From: Cephalopachus bancanus
Lineage: Eukaryota; Chordata; Mammalia; Primates; Tarsiidae
NCBI GenBank assembly: GCA_027257055.1
Contig: JAPVLO010000232.1
Coordinates: forward strand, 186,001-250,000
Length of the DNA stretch: 64,000 bases
Direction of reading: 5' to 3'
In this document: piece after piece, positions 14,896-28,300 of the stretch
Numbering within the stretch: position 1 is the stretch's first letter
Layout: each line of letters begins with the position of its first letter
The notes under the pieces: model-generated
What the model was told of the DNA's origin: nothing
The model's database searches: none
What the model saw: the letters and a program-made list of their open reading frames with translations, nothing else
Translations under genes and position numbers: made by a program

Positions 14896-15038
14896 AAAAT
14901 TAGCCAGGTATGGTGGCACATGCCTGTAGTCCCAGTGACTTGGGAGGCTGAGGCGGGAGGATTGCCTGAGCCCTGGAGGAAGAGGCTGCAGTGAGCTGTG
15001 AGCACAACAGAGTGAGACTCCGACTAAAAAAACAAAGA
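14896..15038 (+). mobile_element. Alu right arm
   Basis: Begins at the AAAATTAGCCAGG linker and ends in an A-rich tail; probable partner of 14391-14515. Confidence 0.8.
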
Positions 15039-15337
15039 AAGTGGAAGACCGAGAAGAGAGTAGGAAGCAGGAGACCTGGCTGGGGGCCCAGGGACAGGCC
15101 TTCTCTTCCCATAAGCATGTAGGGCCTCATGGAAGGAAGCCTCCGGAACTAACCGCCACACTGACTGCAGGCTCAGGACTGAGGCAGGAGTCAGAGGTCC
15201 CACCACCAGGCATCCTAAGTTGGACACGTGGGGCTCAAATCCAGCCCTCCGGTGTCTGGCTGTGGGTCCGAGGGCCGGGCAGCATGACACTGCGGTGACT
15301 GCCGGTGTCCCAGCTGGCTGGCCACACGCAAGGTCCC

Positions 15338-15496
15338 TTGTTTCAAATTCCTGAGCTCAAGCAATCCTCCTGCCTCAGCCTCCCAAAGTGTTGGAATGAC
15401 AGGTGTGAGTCACTGCGCCCAGTCAGAAAATTATATTCTGATAGTGAGTAGTTGCACTCTGGTTAGTCCTTCTCTTCCCAAGCCCATCTTAAGGGT
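15338..15496 (-). repeat. Partial copy of the 11.9-12.1 kb segment
   Basis: An Alu 5' portion (15338-15424) is followed by GAAAATTATATTCTGATAG and TTGCACTCTGGTTAGTCC. The same order occurs at 11900-12062 and continues at 12359 after an Alu. The shared text ends near CATCTTAAGG. The two sites are therefore copies of one segment. Confidence 0.7.
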
Positions 15497-16267
15497 GAGT
15501 ATCTGGCTCTGCGGCCTGTGCACGCATCCCTTGAGGCCACGAGTAGTAAGTGCAGGGCACCTCTCTGGGCCCCTAGTTCTCCCTCTGTCTCTGGGTCTCC
15601 ATTCTTCCCCCGGAGTGGAGGCGAGGAGGCCACCAGCCTCACGGGGCTGTCATGGGTGTGTGATGCCTTCAGCACAGTCCTGGTGCGTGCTCAGGAGCCT
15701 AGTGACTAGTGGCCCTACGCCTGGCACCATGGACCCTACTCCGGGCATCCCTCTGGTCTCCCAGGAAGGTCTGGCCTCTGCAGGGGTGCCCGAGGGGCTC
15801 TGGGTAACAACAGTATCTGTCCTCAGAGCCGAGGGAAGGAGAGGGCTGGGAGAGGGAGGGGTCTCAGCAGCTCAGGCACCTGAACACAGGCCCCCAGGAG
15901 CACCCCCCTCCAGCAGAGAGAGCTGCCCCCTGCTTCCAGCCCTGGGGCCAGCAGGAAGCAGGAGGGGCCCCTGCCCGGTGCCTGTGGAGGGAGCCCGGTG
16001 GCGGGAGTGTCCAGCTGCCTCTGTCCCCCTCCGCCTGCGGGGCCTGGTAGCTCCAGGAGTCACAAGACCGGCACAGCAGCTGCGGTGACACAGGACTCCC
16101 TGTGGGGAGGCAGTGACACGCTGGAGTAGGCGGAGGGCCTGGAGAGTGGCAGGAATGATGTGGCTGACTCGGGAGCGCCTGCACCCCCATCCTGGAATCC
16201 CATGGACCCACCCGCCCTGACTCCTGGCAGTCAAGGAAGGACTCTGAGGTCTCTCAACAACAATCCC
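15497..16267. other. Intergenic, nothing recognised
   Basis: GC-rich, with no repeat or exon identified. Confidence 0.55.
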
Positions 16268-16395
16268 TGGCCAGGCGTGATGGCTCATGCCTGTAACTCT
16301 GGCACTTTGGGAGGCTGAGGCTGGAGGATGGCTTGAGGCCAGGAGTTCAAGACCCTCCTGGGCAACATAGCAAGACTCCATCTCTGCAAATATAA
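16268..16395 (+). mobile_element. Alu left arm
   Basis: Ends at its linker where the next Alu begins. The arm at 17098-17255 may be its other half. Confidence 0.8.
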
Positions 16396-16696
16396 TTTTA
16401 TTTATTTATTTATTTATTTGGGTCGGAGTCTCACTCCGTCGCCCAGACTGGAATGCAGTGACACACTCCCGGCCACCACAGCCTCGACCCGCTGGGCTCC
16501 GGCGATCCTTCCGCCTCAGCCTTCCGAGTAGCTGGAACTACAGGCGCGCGCTACCACGCCCGGCTAATTTTTGATTTATTGTAGAGATGAGGTCTCGCCA
16601 AGCTGCCAGGGCGGGTCTCAAACCCGAGGGCTCAGGCAATCCACTCACCTCGGCCTCCCAAAGCGTGGGATTACAGGCTGAGCCACCGAGCCTGGC
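16396..16696 (-). mobile_element. Alu of the young lineage, (TTTA)n head
   Basis: Full length with GGTAGC..CTACCACGCCCGGC text; tandem with the next Alu. Confidence 0.9.
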
Positions 16697-16986
16697 TTTT
16701 TTTTTTCAAGTTGGAGGCTCACTCTGTCGCTCAGGCTGGAGTGCTGTGGCACACCCATGGCCACTCCAGTGTTGTCCTGCTGGGCTCCGGCAATCCTTCT
16801 GCCTCAGCCTTCCAAGTAGCTGAAACTATGGGTGCGTGCTACCATGCCTGGCTAATTTTTTATATATTGTAGAGACGAGGTCTCACCAAGTTGCCCGGGC
16901 TGGTCTGGAACCCACAGCTCAGGCAGTCCTCTGGTCTTGACCTCCCAAAGTGCTGGGATTACAGGCTTGAGCCACTGTGCCCTGCC
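16697..16986 (-). mobile_element. Alu, full length
   Basis: T9 head directly after the previous Alu; ends GAGCCACTGTGCCCTGCC. Confidence 0.9.
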
Positions 16987-16987
16987 T

Positions 16988-17097
16988 ATTTTCAAAATAT
17001 ATACATTTTTTTCCCTCTTTATTTTGTATTTTGTTTTATGTTAAAGATGTGGGTACAATTCAGGGTTAGGTATACAAATAGTCTGCAGATAAAAAAC
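16988..17097 (-). repeat. L1 3'-end fragment
   Basis: GTGGGTACAATTCAGGGTTA and GGTATACAAATAGTC match the L1 end text seen at 34855 and 35810. It lies between two Alus and an Alu right arm. Confidence 0.55.
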
Positions 17098-17298
17098 TTA
17101 AAAATTAGCTGGATGTGGTGGCAAGCGCCTGCAGTCCCAGCTCCTTGGGAGGCTGAGGCTGGAGACTGAGCCCAGGAGTCTGAGGCTGCAGTGAGCTATG
17201 CTCATGCCACTGCACTCCAGCCTGCGTGACAGCATGAGACACTGTCTCAAAAAGAAAGAGAGAGAGACTGAGAGAGAAGGGGGGGAGGGAGGGAGAAG
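17098..17298 (+). mobile_element. Alu right arm plus GA-rich tail
   Basis: Right arm to about 17250, then AAAGAGAGAGAGA and GGGAGG repeats that probably grew from its tail. Confidence 0.8.
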
Positions 17299-18487
<1,189 letters not shown>

Positions 18488-18617
18488 ACCCATTTCTGTT
18501 GATTTAAGTTGCTCAGCTGTGGTCATTTGTTACAGCAGTTCAGGAAATTAATTCTCAGATGTCGCCCCCCACCATGTCCACTGTTTTTCTGATTTAGGAC
18601 CTCCTTACTGTTTGCTT

Positions 18618-18724
18618 TTTCTTTTTCTTTTTTTTTTTTTTGAGTCAGGTTCTCACTCTGTTGCCCAGGTTGGAGTATGATGGCACAGTCACGGCTCACT
18701 GCAGCCTCCAACTTCTGGGCTCTG
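18618..18724 (-). mobile_element. Alu fragment (3' part only)
   Basis: T-rich head and about 90 bp of right arm, stopping at CTTCTGGGCTCTG. Confidence 0.8.
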
Positions 18725-18855
18725 AATTAATTTTGGTTCAAATTTGAGTGGAAGGTGCAGGGATTGTCCATAAGTCCTCACCCACCCCCCCACCACACAC
18801 ACATGCACACCCTCTCCCCCCATTCACACCCCCCATCGAAGTGGGAAATTATTTT

Positions 18856-19141
18856 ATATTTTTTTGAGTAGGGGTCTCACTCTTGCCCAGGCTGGAGTGC
18901 AGTAGCATGCTCACAGCCCTCAGCCTTAACTTGCTGGGCTCCGGCGATCCTTCCGCCTCAGCTTTCCAAGGAGCTGGGCCTACAGGCACGTGCTACCACG
19001 CCTGGCTAATTTTTTTATTTATTGTAGAGACAAGGTCTCACCCAATTGCCCAGGCTGGTCTTGAACCCGCGGGCTCAGGCAATCCTCTCACCTCCTCCTT
19101 CCAAAGTGTTGGGATGACAGGCGTGAGCCACCGTGCCTGGC
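18856..19141 (-). mobile_element. Alu, full length
   Basis: Directly precedes an old L1 3' end; ends GAGCCACCGTGCCTGGC. Confidence 0.9.
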
Positions 19142-19144
19142 TTG

Positions 19145-19962
19145 GGATATTTCTTACAACAGATGAACCTACATTGACATGTCATCATCGCCCGAAGTTT
19201 GTGGTTGCCATTGAGGCTCCCTCTTGGGGTGGCACCTTCTGTGGGTTTGGACAAGGGTATAATGGCACGTGTCCACCATGACGGTGTTATACAGAGTGTT
19301 TCTACAGCCCGAAAATCCTCTGGGCTCTACCTGCCCATCCGTCCCCTCCCCCAGCCCCTGGCAACCACTGACAACTAGCTCTCTCCTATCGTCTTGGCTT
19401 TTCCAGAACGTCATGTGGTTGGAACCACACATCGTGTTGCCTTTCAGACTGGCTTCTTTCCCCTAACGATATTCACCCGAGTCACGTCCCTGTCTGTTCC
19501 CAGCCCGATGGTTCACTTCTCTAGCATTGGCTAATGTCCTGTTATTTGGATTACCAACGCTTGTCTATCTCTTCACCTGCTGAAGGACATCTTGACGGCT
19601 TCCCAGCTTTGGCAGGTAGGAACAGGGCGGCTGTGGACATCTGTGTGGCTGCAAATGTCCAGCTCCTCGGAACAGAGACCGAGGAGCCCGACTGCGGGAT
19701 TATACGATGACTATGTTTAGCTTTGTAAGAAACTGCTACCCTGTCTTGCCAACGGTTGTCTCACTGCACTCCTGCCAGCCGTGCAGGAGCGTTCCTGCTA
19801 CACCACATCCTCGCCAGCATTTGATGTTGTCGGTGTTTTGGCTTTTTGTCAGCGTACCTAGAGAAAGTCCTCACTCCTTCTTATAGCTGCGTAGTGTTCG
19901 TTTTATGAATCTGGTAAGTCATGTCACCAGTCCACTGCTGACAGGCATTTTGGTGGCTCCAT
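19145..19962 (-). repeat. Old L1 3' UTR fragment
   Basis: Antisense L1M-type text: CAGCCCCTGGCAACCACTGA (19343), TTTCCAGAACGTCATGTGGT (19403), GGCTTCCCAGCTTTGGCAGG (19597) and AGTCCTCACTCCTTCTTATA (19866). It is heavily diverged and non-coding. Confidence 0.65.
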
Positions 19963-20166
19963 ATATCTTATTATTGTAAATAATTTACATTTAATTTTTA
20001 AAATAATTTTGTAAAATGTGTATACAGTTCTGTAGCCAAATCTCCGAAGCAAGGTATATCCAGTAAGTCCAGTCCATCCCTGCCCCTCCCACCCCGTAAC
20101 CTCGCCTTCCCTGTAGGCAGCCATTTTCAAGATTTGTATGGGGGTTTTTCTTCCATTAAAAAAATA

Positions 20167-20499
20167 GGGCCAGGGACGGTGGCTCAAGCCTGTAATCCCA
20201 GCACTTTGGGAGGTTGAGGTGAGAGGATTGTCTGAGCCCAAGGGTTCAAGACCAGCCCGGGCAACTGGGCGAGACTTCATCTCTACAATCAATCAAAAAT
20301 TAGCTGGGCGTGGTGGCACATGCCTGTGGTTCCGGCTACTTGGAAGGCTGAGGCGGAAGGATCACCTGAGCCCAGCAGGCCGAGGGTGTGGTGGCCAGTG
20401 CCATGCTCTCCTGCCTGGGCGACAGTGTGAAACTGACAGTGCCATGCTCTCCTGCCTGGGCGACAGAGTGAAACTCCGACTCAATAAAAAAAAAAAAGA
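20167..20499 (+). mobile_element. Alu with a 41-bp internal duplication
   Basis: CAGTGCCATGCTCTCCTGCC with TGGGCGACAG occurs at 20396 and again at 20437 near the 3' end. Confidence 0.88.
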
Positions 20500-20786
20500 A
20501 GAAGCAAATACACATATGCATCTATATACCCCTTCCTCAGGTAAATGAAAGCATACATTGTATACTTTCGTCTACCTCGCTTTAAACTTTTCAAAAATAT
20601 GAATGATTGCAAACTTATAGGAAAGTTCCAAGTGCAGTAAGAAGAACTTTCGTTTTTCCATTTCAGGATCAGTTGCTAACATAATGGCCCACACCTCTGA
20701 ATACTTTTATATTCTCTAAAAGCAACAAGAATGTTTTCTGCATAGCTGCTATAAACACCAAAGTTAACAAACATAAAATTAACATA

Positions 20787-21079
20787 TGGCCAGGTGTGGT
20801 GGCTCACACCTATAATCTCAGCACTTTGAGAGGCCGAGGTGGGAGGGTCACTTGAGCCCAGGAATTTGAGACCAGCCTCGGCAACATAGTAAGACCCCAT
20901 CTCTACAAAAAATAAAATAATTAGCCAAGTGTGGTGGTGTGCGCCTGAAGTCCCAGGAACTCAGGAGGCTGAGGCAGAAGGATCGCCACAGCCCAGGAGG
21001 TTGAGGCTGCGGTGAGCTAAGCTGTGATTGTGCCCCTGCACTCCAGCCCGAGTGACAGAGGGAGATCCCAGAAAAAAAG
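20787..21079 (+). mobile_element. Alu, full length
   Basis: GGCCAGGTGTGGTGGCTCAC through a short A7 tail. Confidence 0.9.
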
Positions 21080-21593
21080 TAGCATAAATTACAAACCCAG
21101 AATGAACACGGGTCTTCACCCAACCCTCAGACCCCACGTCATTTTATCGGTTGCCTGGTAGTGTCCTCTAGACCAAAAGGGCATAGTCCGTGTCGCCATG
21201 TCACACATCGTATGACCCGGTGAGATTGGGTGTGGTCAGGGTGGACGGGCCGTGACTTACACATCATGTTGAGTTGCCGAGTCTCTGATTGGCTTCCATC
21301 TGCCGTGGTTCCTGGACTTTCATGACCTTGTCAATTTTGAAACTGACAGGCAGTGATGCTGGCTGTGGCCTCAGCCTGGGTGTGTCTGGCAATTCCTCAT
21401 TCTTGGACTCCCCAGGCGCTGCCTCCTCAGAAGCGAGGCTGTGCTCCGCTCATGCGTTCGCCAGGATGTGCGATTTCGCTTGTCCTGTGACCTACGGCAC
21501 TCCTTGATCACTTGAGTGAGGGGGTGTCTGCCGGGCTCCCCTTGTCCCTTTGTTAGGAATACATACTTTTTGCGGGAAAATGTTTTCTTCCTT
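21080..21593. other. Intergenic, nothing recognised
   Basis: No feature identified; probably old unmasked repeat in part. Confidence 0.5.
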
Positions 21594-22190
21594 TTCTTTT
21601 TTGAGATGCGGTCTCCCTCTGTCGCCCAGGCTGAGTGCAGCGGCACCACCACGGCTTGCCACAGCCTCCACCTCCTGGGCTCTGGTGATCCTTCCGCCTC
21701 AGCTTTCTTTCTTTTTTTTTTTTTTTTGAGTTGGAGTCTCACTCGGTCGCCCAGACTGGAGTGCAGTGGCCGCTCCCGGCCACCGCAGCCTCGGCCTGCT
21801 GGGCTCCGGCAATCCTTCCGCCTCAGCCTTCCAAGCAGCCAGAATTACAGGCATGCGCTACCACGCCCGGCAGACTTTTTGATTTACCGTAGAGATGAAG
21901 TCTCGCTGCCCAGGCGGGTCTCGAACCTGCGGACTCAGGCAATCCACTCACCTCAGCCTCCCAAAGGCGCGGGATTACAGGCTGAGCCACCGAGCCCGGC
22001 TTCGCCTCAGGTCTCCCAGTATCTGGGACTACAGGCCTGCGCCACCTGCCTGCTAGTTTTTAAATTTTTTTGTAGAGATGAGGTCTCGCTACATTGCCCA
22101 GACTGGTCTTGAACCCCTGGACTCAAACAATCCTCTCACCTCGGCCTCCCAAAGTGCTGGGATTACAGGCGTGTGTCATTGAGACTGGCC
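21594..22190 (-). mobile_element. Alu hosting a nested Alu
   Basis: Outer arms 21594-21706 and 22001-22190. CGCCTCAG is repeated on both sides of the insert. Confidence 0.88.
21707..22000 (-). mobile_element. Alu of the young lineage, nested
   Basis: T14 head, GTGGCCGCTCCCGGCCACCG, ending GAGCCACCGAGCCCGGC. Confidence 0.92.
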
Positions 22191-22544
22191 TGGGAAATGT
22201 TTTGAGATGATGTAAGTGACCTGCTCCTTATCAGATTTTCAACCGTATATTTGTATCAGTATATACCAGTGTACACTCATCAATTCAGATTTTATTGGAT
22301 GCATTATAATTTTTCACTCTCAGTATTTCCTCTAATGCTAACTGATCTTAGACTTGGCCAGCGAGAGCCTATTCAAGTGGGCTTCCATGTCCTTCTGACA
22401 TGTCCTTCTATTTATTCCTTTTTTCTGGTTCAACAAGACATCCCAGGATCATCTGTACATTTCTTGTCCTGGGTCTGGAATCAACCACTGCTCCCAGGAG
22501 CCCTGGTTCCTTTTAGTGGAAAAAGGTATTTAGAAAGCAGCCTG
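22191..22544. other. Intergenic, nothing recognised
   Basis: AT-rich; may be L1-derived but too diverged to say. Confidence 0.45.
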
Positions 22545-22832
22545 GCCGGACACAGTGGCTCAAGCCTGTCATCCCAGCACTTTGGGAGGCCAAGGCAAGA
22601 GGATTGCCTGAGTCCACGGGTTCGAGACCAGCCCAGGCAACTTGGCGAGACCTCATCTCTACAATAAATCAAAAAATTAGCCGGGCATGGTGGCGCATGC
22701 CTGTAGTTCCAGCTACTTGGAAGGTTGAGGCGGAAGGATCGTCGGAGTCCAGCAGGTCGAGGCTTCGGTGGCTGTGAGTGAGCCACTGCCCTCCAGCCTG
22801 GGCGACAGAGTGAGACTCCAGCTAAAAGAAAG
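22545..22832 (+). mobile_element. Alu, full length
   Basis: Flanked by GAAAGCAGCCTG and GAAACCAGCCTG. Confidence 0.9.
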
Positions 22833-23023
22833 AAACCAGCCTGCTCCACTCTGACAACCCAGGTCACACCCGTCCTCAGGCTCAGGCTTTCAAAGCAGCT
22901 CTTCAGAAGGGGAAGGGATGAGAAGGGAGAAGAGGCGGAAGAACTCTACCTGTCGATTGACTGGCTTTGCTTAGCATATCCGAGAAGTCACCCTTAGAAG
23001 TAAAGATTGTTCATTCTCCTGCT

Positions 23024-23322
23024 TTTCTTTTTTTCTTATTTTTTGGAGACAGGGTCTCACTTTGCCATCCAGGCTGGAGTGCAGTGGTATGATCATAGCT
23101 TACTGCTGCCTCCAACTCCTGGGCTCGAGTGAGCCTCCCACCTCAGAGTCCTCCTGCCTAGTCCTGTCTTCTTTCTGAACAGCTGGCACTACAGGCATGT
23201 GCCACCACGCCCAGCTAATTTAAACATTTCTTTTGTAGAGCTGTGGTCTCACTACGTTGTCCAGGATAGTCTCGAACTCCTGAACTTAAGCTGTCTTCCC
23301 AAAACACTGGGATTATAGCCTT
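23024..23322 (-). mobile_element. Alu, old, rearranged
   Basis: Extra text (CCTCCTGCCTAGTCCTGTCT) in the middle; its left arm is degraded. Confidence 0.8.
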
Positions 23323-23400
23323 GCGTTTCCACATCCACCTCCTTATGCCCTCTTCTAAAAACAGTTGCATATACCAGTCCTATTTGATGAGTGGAAATGC

Positions 23401-23679
23401 TTTATTTTTGAGTCAGGGTCTCACTCTGCTGCTCAGACTGGAGTGTAGTGGCTCACCACTGCCCCGACCTCCTGGGCTCAGGCGATCCTCCTGCTTCAGC
23501 CTCCTGAGTAGCTGGGACTACACGCACCACCACACCTGACTTTTTTTTTCTTTTTTGTGGAGATGAGGTCTTGCTATGTTGCCCAGGCTGGTCTCGAACT
23601 CCTGGCCTCAAGTGAGTGATCTTCTGATCCCTGCCTCCCAAAGTGCTGGGATTACAGGCATGAACCACTGCACCCAGCT
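23401..23679 (-). mobile_element. Alu, full length, old
   Basis: GAGTCAGGGTCTCACTCTGC through GAACCACTGCACCCAGC. Confidence 0.9.
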
Positions 23680-23721
23680 AAGGAAATTAACAAAACAAAA
23701 CAAAAAACAACAGCATGGTAT

Positions 23722-24030
23722 TACATTATGTAAACAGAGTCAGGTGCTGCATAATGCTATTTTGGTCAATGACAAACCACATATACAACATCGGTGGTCC
23801 CGTAAGATTCCAGTACCTTTTTTGATTACGCGTTTCCTGTGCTTAGCTCCACAAATACCTACCGTTGTGTTACAGTTGCCCACAGCATTCGGTACAGTCA
23901 CTTTGGGACAGGTTTGTAACCTAGAAGCAACAGGCTGCACCACACAGCCTAGGTGCAAGCACTCTCTGGGGTTTGTACAACAATGAAAGCTCACGATGAC
24001 ACGTTTATCAGAAAGTATCTCTGTGACTGT
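23722..24030 (+). mobile_element. Ancient interspersed repeat, probably a DNA transposon
   Basis: TGCTGCATAATGCTATTTTG, GGTGGTCCCGTAAGATTCCA and GTTTGTAACCTAGAAGCAAC match a familiar high-copy mammalian repeat with related ends. I recognise the text but cannot name the family with confidence. Confidence 0.5.
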
Positions 24031-24108
24031 TCCCTGTTGGTGGGCATTTGGGTTGTCAGGTCGATTTCAGAAGCACCTGGAAACAGTTAATTCTGGTATT
24101 TTATTTTA

Positions 24109-24249
24109 AAATTTAAAAAACATTATTTTTGTAGAGACAAGATCTTGCCAAGTTGCCCAGGCAGGTCTCGAACTCCTGGACTCAAGCAATCCTCTTTCCT
24201 TGGCCTCCCAGGGTGCTGGGATTACATGTGTGAGCCACCATGCCCAGGC
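24109..24249 (-). mobile_element. Alu monomer with target duplication
   Basis: One arm only, flanked by AATTCTGGTATTT and AATTCTGGCATTT, so it was inserted as a monomer rather than broken later. Confidence 0.85.
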
Positions 24250-25029
24250 AATTCTGGCATTTAGAGAGGCTCTGTGCCCACAGTCTTCTGGCAAGCCTCT
24301 CAAGCATTTCTTTCAGAACACGTCTGGATTTCAGAGAAACTCGCCACTGGCCTGTCCATGAACCGCACCAAGAATTGACACTCGAGCCAGGCATTCAACC
24401 CGTGACTGCATTGCAGGGAGGCCAATGGCTTTGAGGAGGCTCGGAGTCCTCCTGCCTAGTCCTGTCTCTGTATTGCGAGGTGCCACGGGATCTAGTCAGA
24501 GCCCCTGTTTTGGGAAGTATGACCCCTCAGTAGATGCAGAGGAGCCACAAGAGCTGTGGCTGGGACCCACTGGCCCTGAGGTCTGTCCTGTAGGAAGAGT
24601 CCCGGGCCCCAGGGTTCAGCTGAGGAGACGGCCGCCTCCCTTGGGCCTCCCGTCATAACTCCAGGCGGCAACCTTGAACCCAGTGCAGGTGATATTGGAG
24701 GACATCCAGTAAGTCTTTTTTTCTCAGCCATGCTGTTTATTTACTCAACACATCTTTTTGCATGTAGGGTGCAAAGGTCCATTTTCCTTCTGCTCTTGTT
24801 ATCACAAGTGTCAAATTATGAATCAAAGACATTTTATTTTCGGTCTCTTGCAATGTGAACGAGTGTGTGTGTGTCAATGTCTCGTACCTGCATTTGGGCC
24901 AGACTTGAACGAACGACTTTGTTTTTTATTTTATTTGATGATGATGATGATGACTTTGAAAGCAGGATTTATTGAGAGGACAGAAAAGCTCCCACAGTGG
25001 GAGGGGGCCTGAAAGAGTTGCCCTGATTA
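24250..25029. other. Intergenic, nothing recognised
   Basis: No feature except a short (GAT)n. Confidence 0.5.
24938..24953. repeat. (GAT)n microsatellite
   Basis: Five GAT units. Confidence 0.85.
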
Positions 25030-25308
25030 TTATTTGTATTTGTATTTGTATTTTTTTGAGTTGGAGTCTCACTGTCACCCAGGCTGGAGTGCAGTGGCAC
25101 GCTCACAGCTACTGCAGCCTCGACCTGCTGGGCTCGGGCAATCCTCCCACCTTAGCCACCACGCCCAGCTAATTTTTTTTTAAATTTACTGTCGAGACGA
25201 GGCATCTCCATGTTGCCCAGACTGGTCCTGAACCCTTGGGCTCAGGCAATCCTCTTGTCTCGGCCTCCCAAAGTGCTGGGTTCACAGGCCTGAGCCACCA
25301 CACCTGGT
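25030..25308 (-). mobile_element. Alu, near full length
   Basis: (TTTGTA)n head; part of the right arm is deleted near 25153. Confidence 0.88.
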
Positions 25309-28300
25309 GTAGAACGAATGACTTCAGAATGCGACTCTAGCGAGGATGACCCAAGGCGGCTTGTGGGGGCTGAGGCTCCATTTGAGGAGGACGGAGACGC
25401 TGTGTGGCGGGCTCCCCTCCGTGGGAGGAGGGACCGGGCTCGGCGTTGTCAACACACGGGTCCTCCGGCTCACGGGAGCGGGGGCCAAGTTAGACGGAGA
25501 GCGAGCAGCTGGTGTCGATGTTCCAGGAAAGTGAGAAGCGGGATGTGGCCGATGCCCGCCCTGCCAGCCTGGCGCAAATTATTCATGGGGCGGCATCGAA
25601 GGCCGGTCGGTGGAAAGAACCCTGGGCCGGCGACAGGGAGACCGGCCTGTGACCTTGGGTGGGTTCGGTCTGGCCTTGAGCAAGCCACCCAAGCTTTCCG
25701 TGCCGGAGCACATGGGCCCGCACATGGGACCTCACGCGGACAGCAGGCCAGCATCTGCCCTCCGTACCCTGCGGGATTGAGCGGGTCACTAGGTACCAAA
25801 CTAGGCGCCTGGACTCCTTTCTGCAGCAAGGCAGGGTTCAGACAGGCGCCTCAATAAAACCGAAGGCATCTGGGATCCCAGGAAGGAAACGGAGTCCCAG
25901 CCCAGGACAGCCCCGCGCCTGAGGACCCCAGCACCCGCGCCCTGCCTGCGAGAGAAGTGAGCTGTCCTCGGGGTGGGGGGCGTCCTGGCACCGAGAGGAG
26001 ATGTCCCAGAGGCCCGGCGGGGAACGCGGGCCATTTCCCTTGCAAAGATGAGATTCAAATCCGAGGCAGCCTCCGTGCCAGGCGAGGCAACTGAGCACAG
26101 ATGTCCCCGGAGGCACTAGGCACAGGGGGTCGTGTCACACGGGGTGCTGGACCCGGATTGGCATGACCCCTCCTTTCTGCTGGTCCAGCTCTCAGGCTGC
26201 GGGGGCTGGGGGTCTCCCCAGGTCAGTCCCAGCCTCCCCCGGGGCCGGGGCTGGCGGAGGAGGCCTCAGCCCCACCCAGGGCCCTGCAGGGGAGGCTGAG
26301 ACGGCCCTCAGCCCTGGCCAGCACATGCATTAGTAATTGCCACGGATCCTGCTGGCCCCGTGCCCTGTTTCCAGAGTGGGGTGGTAACCTGAGTCCCGGG
26401 GCCCGGGCCCCAGACGCCGTCCGACATCGGCGGGGCCATCGGACACCTCCGCTTTTCCTCATCCTCAGTCTCTGCCTCAAAACGAAGAGAAACGCAAGCA
26501 AGTGACGTCTCCGCAATGTCCTGCGCTCTTGCCGCCCGCGGCCATTCTGACGGGTCTCCTGGTGGAGTGCTGGAAAATGACCCCGGGCAGCCCCTCGGGA
26601 CACCTCTGCTCGCAGGCAGGCCTGCCCGGGCTGGGCCTCAGTTTCTCCGTTGCGAGTGCTCAGGCTTCTCCGGAGGCCCCCTCTGGCCCTGGCGTTCTAG
26701 GACCCTGGGGCCGACCCTGTCCTAATGGGGGTCGCAGCAACTGGGGGACACAGTGAGGCCGTGACAGGCTCAACCACGTGACGAGAGTGGCTGCTGTGGG
26801 GTGTCCCGAGGCAGCAGGCCTGGAGGATAGAACATGGAGGAGGGAGGACGGAGGCCATGGGGGACCAGGTCAGGACTGCAGCTCCGGGGCCAGTGGGGAG
26901 GGCGGCACGTGTCCCGCTGGGTCTAAGGTGGGTCCCACGCCCTTCCCGGGCAGGCGTCTGGGCCTGTCTTACCCCTGGGCCCGCCGACAGAACTCTCTCT
27001 CCCACAGCAGTTCCGGGTGTCTCTGGGGACCTAGGCTCTGTCCTGGGCCCGTGGCCTGTCCCCGGCAGCTGCCCTGGGGCAGAAGGTCCTGGCTGGCCCC
27101 GGGTGTTGCTCCCGGGGGCCCTGGATTCTGCTGAGAGAGAGAGACGTGTCCTTGCCCGAACGCACGGGAAGAAAAGCATGTCTCTACGACAAGGTCCTCA
27201 GACCGGGGATGGACGGGCCTTGTAGGAAGGGACGGCCCCGGGTGAAGGAGTGGGGGCCAGGGCTGCCAGGCATTGAGAAGGTGGGGAGGCCAACCCCTCA
27301 AGGGTGGGTTGGGGCACCGGGCTGCGGGGCCTCAGAGGAGCCACGAGTCCCGGCAAGGAGCATGGCTCGGCCCACTTTCTGCGGGCCCGCCTGTGGTCCC
27401 GCGTGTGCCTCCCTGGGTGCAGGGTGGGCGTTGGTCAGGGAGGAGGGGCAGGGTCTCCCTCGGGGGCAGGATGACCGAGGGGTCTTCTCAGGCTGAGGTT
27501 TCCACAAGGGCTGGATGGACCGCCTGGCCCGGGTCCCCAGGGTCACCTGCGGCACCCGGCCGGCCCTGTCCTCCCCTGCCCGCGCCCCCCCCCCCCGTCT
27601 GGTCCCTGGAGCTGCCCGGCCCACCTCCCTGAGCCCTGGGCCCTGCTGGCAGGACTGGGCTTCCGACCCAGATGAATGTCAGGAGCAGGGATGCTGGACC
27701 CTCTGTCTGATACCCCTGGCTCACTCGAGTGCCAGGCCTAGCCAAGCAGAGCCAGGAAACCCGGCTTCAGGCCCCTGGAAATGGCTGGGGCAGAGACTGT
27801 CGGGGAAGACGTGCCCAGCTCACAGGCCTGCAGTGACTCCATGGAGGCTCAGGGCCCTGTCCACCGAGCCCCGGGCAACTGGCAAGAGCAGTCCAGGTGC
27901 CTCTCACAGCTGAGAGGCGGCGGCTGAATGGTTCGGCAGGGCTGGGTGTCGACTTCTCGAGGGAGGCCAACTGCCAGCCAGCAGCCTCCACCGGGCAGCC
28001 TCCGCAGGGCGACTCCTCCCCTCACCTGGGCCAAGCTCTCCCCCCACCCCTGTCGTCCCTGCAGCTGGGATGCAGCCTTCTTTGTCGTCTGCGTCTCCCC
28101 GCCCCGCGCCACCAGGCCTCGCCGTGCCACCTGTGAGCCTTCAATCCCCCTGGGCCTCTCCACCTGCCTGGCCTCTACCCTGGTCCTATCCAACAATACC
28201 CTCTCCTGGACAGAGCCGCAGCCCCTGACTGGCTCCCTGCCAGCAGGATGGCCCCTGCAGCTCTGCACGGGGCGGGGGGCTTCGAACCCAGTCCACTGGC

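Noticed and set aside
24907..25325. GAACGAACGACTT / GAACGAATGACTT pair as a target duplication of a 400-bp insertion
   Set aside because: The enclosed sequence is not a single recognisable element; the Alu ends well inside it, so the match may be chance.
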